Shown piece after piece: positions 7,225-14,074 of a DNA stretch of 15,275 nt. The notes below the pieces were generated by a model, which was not told the DNA's origin, did not search any database, and worked only from the letters and a program-made list of their open reading frames with translations. The stretch comes from Methylovulum sp. (GTDB lineage: Bacteria > Pseudomonadota > Gammaproteobacteria > Methylococcales > Methylomonadaceae). The DNA is taken from the NCBI GenBank assembly GCA_028713595.1, contig JAQTNZ010000013.1:1-15275 (forward strand), in the 5' to 3' direction. The number at the start of each line of letters is the position of its first letter. Position 1 is the stretch's first letter. The position numbers and the translations under genes are program-made.

Positions 7225-7710
7225 TTATTTGGCGTTAGTGGCCGTTAGCGTCCGCAGTACGGCCAACACGTCATCGCAATGGCCTTTGACTTTGACTTTA
7301 CGCCATTCGTGGATCAGCACACCGTCCGGGGACAGTAAGAACGTGCTGCGTTCAATGCCGCGCACTGATTTGCCGTACATGTTTTTGAGTTTGATGACCC
7401 CAAAGAGGTTGCACAATTGCTCTTCGTTGTCGGACAGCAGGTCAAAGGCAAACGCCTGTTTGCATTTGAAGTTTTCATGGGTTTTTACCGAATCGCGCGA
7501 CACGCCTAAGATCACCGCGTTAAGGGCGGTAAATTCTTCGTGGGCGGTGCTAAACGCCAAGCCTTCTTGGGTGCAGCCTGGGGTGTTGTCTTTGGGATAA
7601 AAGTATAACAACAGATAGTGGCCGCGATAATCACTGAACTTGACGGTTTTTGCGCCCGTGGCCGTAAGTTCCAAATCCGGCACGCGAGTGCCAATACAGG
7701 GTAAGGTCAT
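7225..7710 (-). CDS. bcp: Thiol peroxidase Bcp (PrxQ-type peroxiredoxin)
   Basis: A 161-residue cytoplasmic peroxiredoxin. The signature YPKDNTPGCT places the peroxidatic cysteine at C46, matching E. coli Bcp C45, and the following FDLLSDNEEQLCNLFGV and VRGIERSTFLLSPDG are typical. The enzyme reduces hydrogen and organic peroxides and is recycled by thioredoxin; trxA is in this window. The resolving cysteine normally five residues after the peroxidatic one is missing (Leu51). The remaining cysteines are C5, C83 and C100, so this is either a 1-Cys form or one that resolves through another cysteine. It lies 7 nt after gcvR on the same strand, the same pairing as in E. coli, and is probably the second gene of that operon. 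ATG 7710 gives the family's usual length. Confidence 0.93.
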   Translation of the reverse strand: MTLPCIGTRVPDLELTATGAKTVKFSDYRGHYLLLYFYPKDNTPGCTQEGLAFSTAHEEFTALNAVILGVSRDSVKTHENFKCKQAFAFDLLSDNEEQLCNLFGVIKLKNMYGKSVRGIERSTFLLSPDGVLIHEWRKVKVKGHCDDVLAVLRTLTATNAK

Positions 7711-7717
7711 AAGTCGG

Positions 7718-8242
7718 CTAACGTTTTATGGGTTCAAGGATGGCATCAATGTTAAGCTGGTCACAAAATTCCATAAATTCTTCACGCAGCGATAACAAAT
7801 GCAGTTGTGGGGGGATAAGGACAATAAACTTGCTGGCAAAGACGGGATTTTGAATATAGGGGGCAGGATAGCAACTCCCGGTAATATCTTCAATTTCAAT
7901 ATCACGGTCGATCAGGAACGAGCTGACCGATTCGATGATGCTATCATGGTTCAGGGACAGCGTTTCCAGCAAATAGGGCATACACTCTTTGCCTTTTTCC
8001 TTGCTTTCTGGGCGTAGTGCTTGGATTTTAATGTCAATGCGCCGCTGGATCACTTCCAGGGTACTTTCCAGTTTGGCGATCTGGTTCCAGTTGCCTTGTA
8101 CCAGCAAGTAAGTGGCGGTGGCCTGGGCTAGCCGCGAAGCGCGGATTTCCAGAATGTTGCATTTGCAATCGCGGATAGCGGGCAATAATTCCGCGATGAA
8201 ATTGATTTTGTTGTTGCCTAAGGCGGTAATGGCGAGTTGCAT
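7718..8242 (-). CDS. gcvR: GcvR-like ACT-domain regulator of the glycine cleavage system
   Basis: A 174-residue protein with two ACT-type regions. The first (about 1-75) starts MQLAITALGNNKINFIAELLPAIRDCKCNI..., and the second (about 88-170) starts YLLETLSLNHDSIIESVSSFL. In E. coli, GcvR binds the activator GcvA in the presence of glycine and represses gcvTHP; it does not bind DNA itself. No gcv operon or gcvA is in this window, so the partner must be elsewhere. ATG 8242 (MQLAITALG) is chosen because GcvR homologues begin there; the frame stays open to 8302, but the extra 20 residues are not family-like. No Shine-Dalgarno sequence is evident. A possible promoter (TTAACG, 17 bp, CATAAA) lies upstream, and the order gcvR-bcp agrees with E. 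coli. Confidence 0.85.
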   Translation of the reverse strand: MQLAITALGNNKINFIAELLPAIRDCKCNILEIRASRLAQATATYLLVQGNWNQIAKLESTLEVIQRRIDIKIQALRPESKEKGKECMPYLLETLSLNHDSIIESVSSFLIDRDIEIEDITGSCYPAPYIQNPVFASKFIVLIPPQLHLLSLREEFMEFCDQLNIDAILEPIKR

Positions 8243-8291
8243 ATGAGTTTCTAAATATTTTTTTGGAAGTTTAGCATCAAATGCGCGAAAC

Positions 8292-8320
8292 TTTATGCAC
8301 ATTGCTGAGTGTGCCGTTAA
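8292..8320 (-). promoter_or_regulatory. Possible promoter of the gcvR-bcp operon
   Basis: On the minus strand, TTAACG (8320-8315) and CATAAA (8297-8292) are 17 bp apart, each matching 4 of 6 consensus bases. The start would be near 8285, about 43 nt before ATG 8242. The match is modest. The rest of the spacer (8321-8511) holds only two small perfect stems, TTGGC-ACA-GCCAA at 8352-8364 and CGCCC-ATGACC-GGGCG at 8395-8410. Confidence 0.28.
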
Positions 8321-8511
8321 ATTTGTTGTCGTGGCTTAGTAAAACAGTGGTTTGGCACAGCCAAGAAGCCAATAGGGAAGATAGTGACGGATAACGCCCA
8401 TGACCGGGCGCACTAAGCACGGGTTAAGTCCCCAATACGAGACAACCGCTATTTTCTAACTATCCGCAGTTTAAACTAACCTTGTAAATTTTTTTACCTG
8501 ACACCCCCACT

Positions 8512-9519
8512 ATGAAAAAGACCAGCAAACGAATAGCTTCCAGCAACCGTGGCCTTAACCGGCTCACTGATTTGGGCGTAACCACCGATGACAGTGTGTT
8601 GGCTGATCTACGGGCGACCCGTGATGACACTGACCTGAGGGTTATGCCATTAAATAACCGTGTGGACGATGAAGATGCCATTGACCGGCTATTGGTAAAC
8701 AGCGGTTTTGAGAAACCCGTCACCAGTATAGTTCAGCCTGCGGATATGACCAGCGATAAGCTTGCCGAAACATTGACGGCAATTGATGATTTTGAACCGG
8801 AGGCAAGCGCTTATAGAGTGGTGCCGATGGATCAAGACCCACATGTGCAAGTGCGGCCTGTAGAACTGGAGCCTGATAGCTATGATTGGGCGTTAAAGGC
8901 GGATCGCCACGTTGCCGAAGAGGTGGGTATCGCCTTAGCGTCGCCCGCCCCTGACTTTGCTGAAGCCGATGTGATGCCGATGTTTGACGAGCCAATTAGC
9001 CATCATAACCCAGCAGTAGGGCAGGCCGCCGTCGTGGTCGCTGTGCCAGCCCCTACAGAGGATACCTATGCCGTGGACATCCGGCCAGAGCCTAACCAAC
9101 CCCTTTGGAATGCGAAAGTTGAGCCGACTATGGCTGGGGCATACGAACCCGAAATGATGCCACCGCTTAAGCCAGCGGCGGCGGATAGGGGCGCGACCGT
9201 GCAAGCTATTCCCATAAATGACCTAGATAGCGAGGCGGCTCGGCAGCTGTCAGCAAAACCAGGGCAAGATAACGGCATGACCCGCGCCGCCGTCACTATT
9301 GCCGATGATAAGGCTCCGCCGTATCGCTGCGAATATAAGGCTGAACAGACACGAATTAATGTTCTGGCGTTGATTTTGGCTATCGTGGCATCCTTAGCGG
9401 CACTGGTCTGTTATTTTTTGCTCATGGACATGCGCAATGAGTTGAACAAGCTAAATGAAATGGTCGAGATTATGAAAGAGGATATCCAGATCAACCGTCA
9501 GGAACCGCCGGTTGAGTGA
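8512..9519 (+). CDS. Unknown single-span membrane protein with long acidic N-terminus and C-terminal coiled coil
   Basis: A 335-residue protein I do not recognise. After a basic start (MKKTSKRIASSNRGLNR), residues 20-270 are acidic, Pro/Ala/Asp-rich and probably disordered. One hydrophobic helix follows (about 283-304, LALILAIVASLAALVCYFLL), then a short heptad-like segment (305-327) and the end EPPVE. This suggests a tail-type inner-membrane protein with its large domain in the cytoplasm. A short motif recurs through the disordered part: RVMPLN (43-48), RVVPMD (102-107), DVMPMF (153-158), EMMPPL (214-219) and AIPIND (232-237). No enzymatic motif is seen. ATG 8512 is the first in-frame start; no Shine-Dalgarno sequence is visible, only a C-rich stretch. 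It faces the outer-membrane-type gene, with 23 nt between their stop codons. Confidence 0.75.
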   Translation: MKKTSKRIASSNRGLNRLTDLGVTTDDSVLADLRATRDDTDLRVMPLNNRVDDEDAIDRLLVNSGFEKPVTSIVQPADMTSDKLAETLTAIDDFEPEASAYRVVPMDQDPHVQVRPVELEPDSYDWALKADRHVAEEVGIALASPAPDFAEADVMPMFDEPISHHNPAVGQAAVVVAVPAPTEDTYAVDIRPEPNQPLWNAKVEPTMAGAYEPEMMPPLKPAAADRGATVQAIPINDLDSEAARQLSAKPGQDNGMTRAAVTIADDKAPPYRCEYKAEQTRINVLALILAIVASLAALVCYFLLMDMRNELNKLNEMVEIMKEDIQINRQEPPVE

Positions 9520-9542
9520 CGGATAGCGTTAGTGTCCAGCAC

Positions 9543-10253
9543 TTAGAGCTTGGTGATTTCAAGAACGCCACCATAATCAGTGTGGCTGTTCGGTGCGGGC
9601 AATTGGGCGCCCAAGGAAATCTGCCAGTCACCAGGCAAATGGACGGCGAAACCTAAGACCGCAACGCTGATGTTGTTAGTGCCCGTCAGCAAATCACCCA
9701 TTAGATGCAGCTGATTTTGCCACAACGGCCACTCCACCCCCGCCATCAGTCCGATGGCATCTTTTCCCCCCGCGTAAGCGCTGTTGGCATAATAAGCGCC
9801 CAACAGATACTTGCCCCATTGAGCCAAGTCAACGGCGTTGTTGACATAAGAAAAGCTGGGCAGTTGTAAGGCCGACTTGTACACAGGCGGGGTAATCCCC
9901 GATTGGGTGCCAAAACTGATCTTATAGTCGCTGGTGATGACGAACGCCTTTTGGAAGTTGGCTAAAAAGTTAGGGTTGCCGACCGCTTCTGGGCTGTAGA
10001 GGTTGACATTAAATAAGTTGAGGCCAATTTCCAGGTTATTGCCCAAACCATAATCCAGCGTGGTGTTGCTGGTGCCCGTTCTGGCAATATTAAATTGTTG
10101 CTGGAAGAATAGCTTATTTTTGTGGGTAATGTCCGAAGAAGGTACGTTAAAGAAATTTTGTTGCGCAAAACCGCCGATAGGCAACAGGCTGGCGGTTAAT
10201 GCGGACAAAATAAAAGCCCACTGCTTGCTTGTGGCAGAAACGGAGTGCCGCAT
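9543..10253 (-). CDS. Probable outer-membrane beta-barrel protein, family unknown
   Basis: A 236-residue protein with a clear Sec signal peptide: basic residues to K10, hydrophobic AFILSALTASLLPIGG, and a likely cleavage after FA at residue 30. The mature part (about 206 residues) is rich in Gly, Asn, Tyr and Phe with alternating polar/apolar stretches, such as LEIGLNLFNVNLY, YKISFGTQSG, WQISLGAQL and VAVLGFAVHL. These fit amphipathic strands of a small porin-like barrel. The last residue is Leu, not the usual Phe or Trp. I do not recognise the family, so function is open. A well-formed promoter (TAGACA, 17 bp, TACAAT) lies about 100 bp upstream on the same strand, after the stop of the small exported peptide, so this gene can be expressed by itself. 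No Shine-Dalgarno sequence is visible before ATG 10253. Confidence 0.72.
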   Translation of the reverse strand: MRHSVSATSKQWAFILSALTASLLPIGGFAQQNFFNVPSSDITHKNKLFFQQQFNIARTGTSNTTLDYGLGNNLEIGLNLFNVNLYSPEAVGNPNFLANFQKAFVITSDYKISFGTQSGITPPVYKSALQLPSFSYVNNAVDLAQWGKYLLGAYYANSAYAGGKDAIGLMAGVEWPLWQNQLHLMGDLLTGTNNISVAVLGFAVHLPGDWQISLGAQLPAPNSHTDYGGVLEITKL

Positions 10254-10351
10254 GTCAAGAAAGGGCTTTTGGTAGCGTAGTGAAAGGTAAGGGGTAAAAA
10301 AAGTCTGGATAGTCCATTAAGTGTCGGGCCGATATTAGTTGTGCGGCGACC

Positions 10352-10380
10352 ATTGTAGCCGATGTGAAAATCCGTGTCTA
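10352..10380 (-). promoter_or_regulatory. Sigma70-type promoter of the outer-membrane protein gene
   Basis: On the minus strand, TAGACA (10380-10375) and TACAAT (10357-10352) are exactly 17 bp apart, each matching 5 of 6 consensus bases. The predicted start is near 10345, giving a 5' leader of about 90 nt before ATG 10253. Confidence 0.55.
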
Positions 10381-10401
10381 TCGGGATTGCTCCTAGCGGG
10401 A

Positions 10402-10578
10402 TTATTGTACCTGTTCGATTTCAGGCTTTTCAGTTGCCGGGGCTTTGCCGACCATCGATTCGGCGGCGGCTATTTGTTTCTCGCCGATTTCGGCGTAAGC
10501 GTCATCAAACGGCATAGGCGATGCAGAAATTAAGACTAATGCGGTATAACGCGCCAATTTGTGCAAATGTTTAATCAT
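10402..10578 (-). CDS. Small exported peptide, 58 residues, unknown function
   Basis: A short gene on the minus strand with ATG at 10578-10576 and TAA at 10404-10402. It is preceded by GAGGA (10590-10586) with a 7-nt spacing, one of only two clear Shine-Dalgarno sequences in the window. The product starts MIKHLHKLARYTALVLISAS, a basic n-region and a short hydrophobic core, and has a plausible signal peptidase site after DAYA (residue 29). The predicted mature peptide has 29 residues, is charged and acidic, and ends in EIEQVQ. An 18-bp inverted repeat lies 35 nt upstream of the start. The downstream outer-membrane gene is on the same strand, 148 nt away, with its own promoter between them. I do not recognise the peptide; a periplasmic or secreted role is inferred from the signal sequence only. 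Confidence 0.55.
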   Translation of the reverse strand: MIKHLHKLARYTALVLISASPMPFDDAYAEIGEKQIAAAESMVGKAPATEKPEIEQVQ

Positions 10579-10613
10579 GATGGATTCCTCTTAAATTAGG
10601 CTATAACCCGTAG

Positions 10614-10631
10614 CCACTTAAAATTAAGTGG
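10614..10631. promoter_or_regulatory. 18-bp inverted repeat, possible operator
   Basis: CCACTTAAAATTAAGTGG has perfect 8-bp arms around a central AA. It lies 35 nt upstream of the start of the 58-residue peptide gene, within the probable promoter region; TTGACC overlaps its edge on the minus strand. No T-run follows, so a transcription-factor site is more likely than a terminator. The regulator is unknown. Confidence 0.4.
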
Positions 10632-10667
10632 TCAATTAACATTAAGCCAGTTTCGTGCCATTGGCTG

Positions 10668-10704
10668 AATGGGTTTAAGAAAATAAGAAAAATCAATGGG
10701 TTTA
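10668..10704 (+). repeat. Pair of 10-bp direct repeats in the spacer
   Basis: AATGGGTTTA occurs at 10668-10677 and again at 10695-10704, a 27-bp period, with A-rich sequence between. It lies in the 245-nt non-coding stretch (10632-10876) between the inverted repeat and nudE, where I see no convincing gene. It may be part of a regulatory region or chance. Confidence 0.3.
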
Positions 10705-10876
10705 TTGAGGAAAGCCAGCTTTATAGGGAGGAATAGGCGGCAATTGGTTGAAACAAACCAGCGTCATCGGCTCATATCAACACTAGGATGGCGGTTTTGG
10801 GTGGATTTTCGGGGGTAAGGACGACACTCATTGCACACAAACGCCGATGGATGCCAAATGTTGCAGGGTAGGGGGG

Positions 10877-11428
10877 TTACGCGCAGGTCGCCAAATACTC
10901 CCGCGCCATAAACAAGGCGGCTATTGACCGTGCTTCGGTGCATTCGCCAGTCGCCAACAGGGCATTAAGGTCGGCCAATTGCCAAGCGATCACTTCCAGC
11001 TCTTCCGGTTCGTCACCGGTCAGTTTTTCGGCATATAGCTCTTGGGCGAGGATAATTTCTGTGGTATGTTCCAGATAGGCGGGGGCGATGGAAAATGTGC
11101 TCAGGTGATGGAGCCGATGGGCACCGAAGCCAATTTCTTCTTTTAGCTCACGGTTGGCGGCTTCAAAAAATGATTCGCCCGCATCGACCTTACCTTTAGG
11201 CAAGCCCAACTCGTAACGATGGGTGCCCGCCGAGTATTCGCGGATTAACAAAACGGTTACGGGGTCAAGCATGGGGATGACCAACACGGCACCGTTAGAA
11301 CCGCCTCTGGCCAGGCGTTCATAATGGCGTAACTGACCATTGCTAAACTGTATTTCCAAGGATTCAATCCTGAACAGACGGCTTTGGGCAACGGTGGTTT
11401 GGGTAAGGATGGTCGGTTTTTTTGCCAT
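10877..11428 (-). CDS. nudE: ADP compounds hydrolase NudE (Nudix family)
   Basis: A 183-residue Nudix hydrolase closely resembling E. coli NudE along its length: KPTIL near the start, then SRLF-(R)IES-LE-FSNG, LIREYSAGTHRYELG, and the full Nudix box from G79 to F101 (G-x5-E85-x7-R93-E94-L-x-E97-E98-x-G-F). The family hydrolyses ADP-ribose, NADH, Ap3A and similar ADP-linked compounds using Mg2+ bound by the box glutamates. It acts in the cytoplasm as a house-cleaning enzyme. It is divergent from yrfG with 43 nt between the start codons, the same arrangement as in E. coli, so the two promoters must overlap. No Shine-Dalgarno sequence is visible at ATG 11428. The C-terminus ends in a Cys-Ala after REYLAT. 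Confidence 0.93.
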   Translation of the reverse strand: MAKKPTILTQTTVAQSRLFRIESLEIQFSNGQLRHYERLARGGSNGAVLVIPMLDPVTVLLIREYSAGTHRYELGLPKGKVDAGESFFEAANRELKEEIGFGAHRLHHLSTFSIAPAYLEHTTEIILAQELYAEKLTGDEPEELEVIAWQLADLNALLATGECTEARSIAALFMAREYLATCA

Positions 11429-11471
11429 TGGGATATTTTTAAAGTCAGTGACCTAACTATAGCGCACTCTT

Positions 11472-12128
11472 ATGATAGATTGGAATAAAATTGATACGGT
11501 CATGCTCGATATGGACGGTACGCTGCTCGACCTTAACTTCGACAATCACTTTTGGAAGGAATTTGTGCCGCAAAAATATGCCCAGCAGCGGGGCTTGTCG
11601 GTGGCGGCGGCCAAGCAGCAGCTTATCCCACGTTTTAAAAGCATGGAGGGTAAGTTGGAATGGTATTGTCTGGATTATTGGAGCGATGCCTTGCAATTGG
11701 ACATTGCCGGCTTAAAAGCGGAAATCTCCGGTTTGATTGCGGTATTGCCGCATGTGACGGAGTTTTTGGAAAAAGTGCGGGCATCATCAAAAAAACTGTT
11801 TTTAGTGACCAACGCCCACCGTGACGGCCTTGACATTAAGTTGGCAAAAACCTGTTTACAGCCGTTTTTTGACGGCATTATTTGTTCGCACGATTTGGGG
11901 GCCGCCAAAGAACAGCCGGATTTTTGGCCGCGCTTGCAGCAACAACAGCTATTTGATAAACAGGCGGTGTTGTTTGTTGACGATAATCTTGCCGTATTGG
12001 CGGCGGCCAAGCAGTTTGGTATCGGTCATCTGGTCGCCGTCGCCAAACCCGATAGCCAGCAGCCTCGGCGTGAAGTCAGCGGATTTTTGGCTATCGATGA
12101 TTTTCGGGAGTTGATGGTCGGGCTTTAG
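11472..12128 (+). CDS. yrfG: GMP/IMP nucleotidase YrfG-like HAD hydrolase
   Basis: A 218-residue HAD-superfamily phosphatase. Motif I is LDMDGTLLDL (nucleophile D13, acid/base D15), motif II is LVTNAH (T113), motif III is K146 in LGAAKEQPDFW, and motif IV is LFVDDN (D170, D171). A helical cap at about 25-95 contains EWYCLDYWSDAL, very similar to E. coli YrfG, which dephosphorylates GMP and IMP. All four catalytic elements are intact. The gene is divergent from nudE as in E. coli, suggesting a conserved nucleotide-metabolism pair. Its 3' end overlaps the end of rhlB by 4 bp on the opposite strand. ATG 11472 is the only suitable start close to motif I; it has no evident Shine-Dalgarno sequence. 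Confidence 0.92.
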   Translation: MIDWNKIDTVMLDMDGTLLDLNFDNHFWKEFVPQKYAQQRGLSVAAAKQQLIPRFKSMEGKLEWYCLDYWSDALQLDIAGLKAEISGLIAVLPHVTEFLEKVRASSKKLFLVTNAHRDGLDIKLAKTCLQPFFDGIICSHDLGAAKEQPDFWPRLQQQQLFDKQAVLFVDDNLAVLAAAKQFGIGHLVAVAKPDSQQPRREVSGFLAIDDFRELMVGL

Positions 12129-13468
12129 GGGGTGTTTTTGGGTCGATAAGGCTTGTTGCCGCGACTGGGGCGTTTGCCGTTAGGGGAGGGGTCGCGTTTT
12201 TTTCTTTCCGGTATCACAATATCCGCTAACAACTCTTTGGTAATGGCTTTGACGGGGATTTTTTGTCCGATATAACTTTCAATGTCGGGCATAGAGTAGG
12301 CATATTGCTCGCAGGCAAAGCTGATGGCCTCGCCACTGGCGCCAAAACGGGCGGTGCGGCCTATCCTATGCACATAATCTTCGACATCCTGCGGCAAATC
12401 GTAATTGAACACATGCGAGACATCGGCGATATGCAAGCCACGAGCGGCCACATCGGTGGCGATCAGCAAGGTGATGCGGTTTTCTTGGAAATCATTTAAC
12501 AGCCGCTGGCGTTTTTCTTGCGGCACGTCACCGCTTAAGGCGGCGGTTTTATAACCGTTGGCGTTCAGTGTATCGTCTAGCAGTTCCGCACAGCGTTTGG
12601 TGTTGACAAAAATAATGCTGCGCAAAGGCTGGTAGTGGTTCAAAATGCCAATCAGCAGCGGCAATTTTTGCTCATTAGCCGGACAAAACGCGCTTTGAGC
12701 GATAGCTTTGGAGGTGACTTCCTCGCTTTCGATGCGGATCAGCACCGGATTGTTCATGTGTTCGTAAGCCAGCTCGGTCACTTTATAGGACAGTGTGGCG
12801 GAAAACAGCATGTTCAGGCGTTGGTCGGGCGGGGGCATCCGGTTGAGCAAATAGCGGATGTCTTTGATAAACCCCAAGTCGAACATGCGGTCGGCTTCAT
12901 CCATGACCGTGACTTTGACATGATCTAGCGAAAACACCTTTTGCTTATAAAAATCAATAATCCGCCCCGGTGTGCCAATGATAATATCGACATTGGCCTT
13001 AATCCGCTCGCGCTGTTTTTCGTAATCGGTGCCGCCATAAACCAGCGCGAACTGCAAACCTAAGTGCTTGCTGAGCAATACCGCATCCTTATGGATTTGG
13101 ATCGCCAATTCGCGGGTCGGCGCCAATACTATGGCGCGTGGGTTTTGGCTTTTTTTAAGCGGTGCGGCTACCGGTGGGGGCGTTGCGGGCTTATCAAGGC
13201 CCTCATAGTCATCATCGTCGGCTGGCTCTTCAGGCTCCGCTTGCCCGTCATTGAGGATGTACTGGAAGGTGGCCAGTAAAAACGTCGCGGTTTTGCCGGT
13301 GCCAGTTTGCGCTTGTCCGGCAATGTCCTTATCACGCAACAACAAAGGCAGGGCTTTGTCCTGAATGGGCGAACAGTATTTGAAGCCGGCTTCGTTGAGG
13401 CTGCGCAAAATGCTGTCGGACAATTCTAGGTTGCTAAAGCGGGTTTGGGTAAGATGTGTCTGTTTCAT
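12125..13468 (-). CDS. rhlB: ATP-dependent DEAD-box RNA helicase RhlB
   Basis: A 447-residue DEAD-box helicase with all motifs: Q-motif region YCSPIQDKALP (31-41), Walker A AQTGTGKT (53-60), PTRE (117-120), DEAD (190-193), SAT (223-225), ATDVAARGLH, and HRIGRTARFG. The start MKQTHLTQTRFS parallels E. coli RhlB, as does NYDLPQDVEDYVHRIGRT. RhlB unwinds RNA in the RNA degradosome with RNase E and PNPase. It is divergent from trxA-rho, as in E. coli, which supports the name over RhlE or SrmB. Between Walker A and motif Ia (residues about 75-109) there is an acidic then Pro/Ala-rich insertion absent from E. coli RhlB. The C-terminus is basic and probably binds RNA. Convergent with yrfG; the two stop codons overlap. 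No Shine-Dalgarno sequence is visible at ATG 13468. Confidence 0.93.
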   Translation of the reverse strand: MKQTHLTQTRFSNLELSDSILRSLNEAGFKYCSPIQDKALPLLLRDKDIAGQAQTGTGKTATFLLATFQYILNDGQAEPEEPADDDDYEGLDKPATPPPVAAPLKKSQNPRAIVLAPTRELAIQIHKDAVLLSKHLGLQFALVYGGTDYEKQRERIKANVDIIIGTPGRIIDFYKQKVFSLDHVKVTVMDEADRMFDLGFIKDIRYLLNRMPPPDQRLNMLFSATLSYKVTELAYEHMNNPVLIRIESEEVTSKAIAQSAFCPANEQKLPLLIGILNHYQPLRSIIFVNTKRCAELLDDTLNANGYKTAALSGDVPQEKRQRLLNDFQENRITLLIATDVAARGLHIADVSHVFNYDLPQDVEDYVHRIGRTARFGASGEAISFACEQYAYSMPDIESYIGQKIPVKAITKELLADIVIPERKKRDPSPNGKRPSRGNKPYRPKNTP

Positions 13469-13542
13469 AGGCTATAGCATAACGTAAAAAGCCGCTAGGT
13501 TAAAATATGCCGTTGCAGTTATAGGGTATGCCTAAAAATTGG

Positions 13543-13571
13543 TTGACTCGCGTAGCCAAGCCCCCTATAGT
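13543..13571 (+). promoter_or_regulatory. Sigma70 promoter of trxA
   Basis: TTGACT (13543-13548) and TATAGT (13566-13571) are exactly 17 bp apart, each matching 5 of 6 consensus bases. Transcription should start near 13578, some 22 nt before the GTG start. The promoter lies downstream of the open-frame ATG at 13528, which rules out that longer start for transcripts from here. Confidence 0.7.
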
Positions 13572-13599
13572 TTTACCTTTTATTTGTCGGAGAATTAGT

Positions 13600-13926
13600 G
13601 TGAGTGACTCAGTCCTTCATGTAAGTGATAGTGAATTTAACGATACAGTCCTTAAAGCCGAAGGCCCTGTGCTGGTCGATTATTGGGCGGAATGGTGCGG
13701 GCCTTGCAAAATGATTGCGCCCGTCCTCGATGCTATTGCCGAAGAATATGCGGGCAAAGTGACCGTGGTCAAAATCAACATAGACGAAAACCCACTCACT
13801 CCACAACGCTATGGAGTGCGCGGCATCCCTACCTTGATGCTGTTCAAGGACGGTGATGTGGAAGCGACTAAGGTCGGGGCCCTTACCAAATCGGAACTTG
13901 CCAAATTTCTTGATAACAATATCTAG
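13600..13926 (+). CDS. trxA: Thioredoxin 1 (TrxA)
   Basis: A 108-residue thioredoxin starting at GTG 13600, with Shine-Dalgarno GGAGA at 13589-13593 placed 6 nt before it. The active site WCGPCK (C33, C36) follows VLVDYWAE, and the cis-proline P77 is in RGIPTLMLF. Length and sequence match the classical cytoplasmic TrxA, a protein-disulfide reductase recycled by thioredoxin reductase that feeds ribonucleotide reductase and peroxiredoxins; Bcp in this window is a likely client. The frame also has ATG 13528, but this would add 24 unrelated residues and lies before the predicted promoter. rho follows after 194 nt with its own promoter, and rhlB is divergent, as in E. coli. Confidence 0.97.
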   Translation: MSDSVLHVSDSEFNDTVLKAEGPVLVDYWAEWCGPCKMIAPVLDAIAEEYAGKVTVVKINIDENPLTPQRYGVRGIPTLMLFKDGDVEATKVGALTKSELAKFLDNNI

Positions 13927-13958
13927 CTTGTCTCTTAGCTCAGATCTGTCACAAAAGG

Positions 13959-13988
13959 TTGGACGGGTCTGAGTGCATCAGTTATACT
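13959..13988 (+). promoter_or_regulatory. Sigma70 promoter of rho
   Basis: TTGGAC (13959-13964) and TATACT (13983-13988) are separated by 18 bp, matching 4 of 6 and 5 of 6 consensus bases. The start would be near 13995, leaving a structured 5' leader of about 125 nt before the rho ATG. Confidence 0.55.
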
Positions 13989-14074
13989 TACCCCGTGCGG
14001 TGGTCACGCGCACTCAAGCATATCATCCGATAGTTACACCCCTGAATTATCATCCAATCCATTCTACTTAAGCA

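Noticed and set aside
8302..8511. Searched for a gene or small RNA between gcvR and the membrane protein gene
   Set aside because: Only two 5-bp stems and the short palindrome AGTTTAAACT (8468-8477) are seen; no frame or terminator is convincing.
10339..10533. 64-residue plus-strand frame with Cys and Phe richness
   Set aside because: It is antisense to the 58-residue peptide, which has a Shine-Dalgarno sequence and signal peptide, and to the outer-membrane gene's promoter. The product looks like a frame shadow.
10696..10818. 40-codon plus-strand frame in the spacer before nudE
   Set aside because: It has no Shine-Dalgarno sequence, an Arg/Trp-rich composition unlike a folded peptide, and nothing recognisable.
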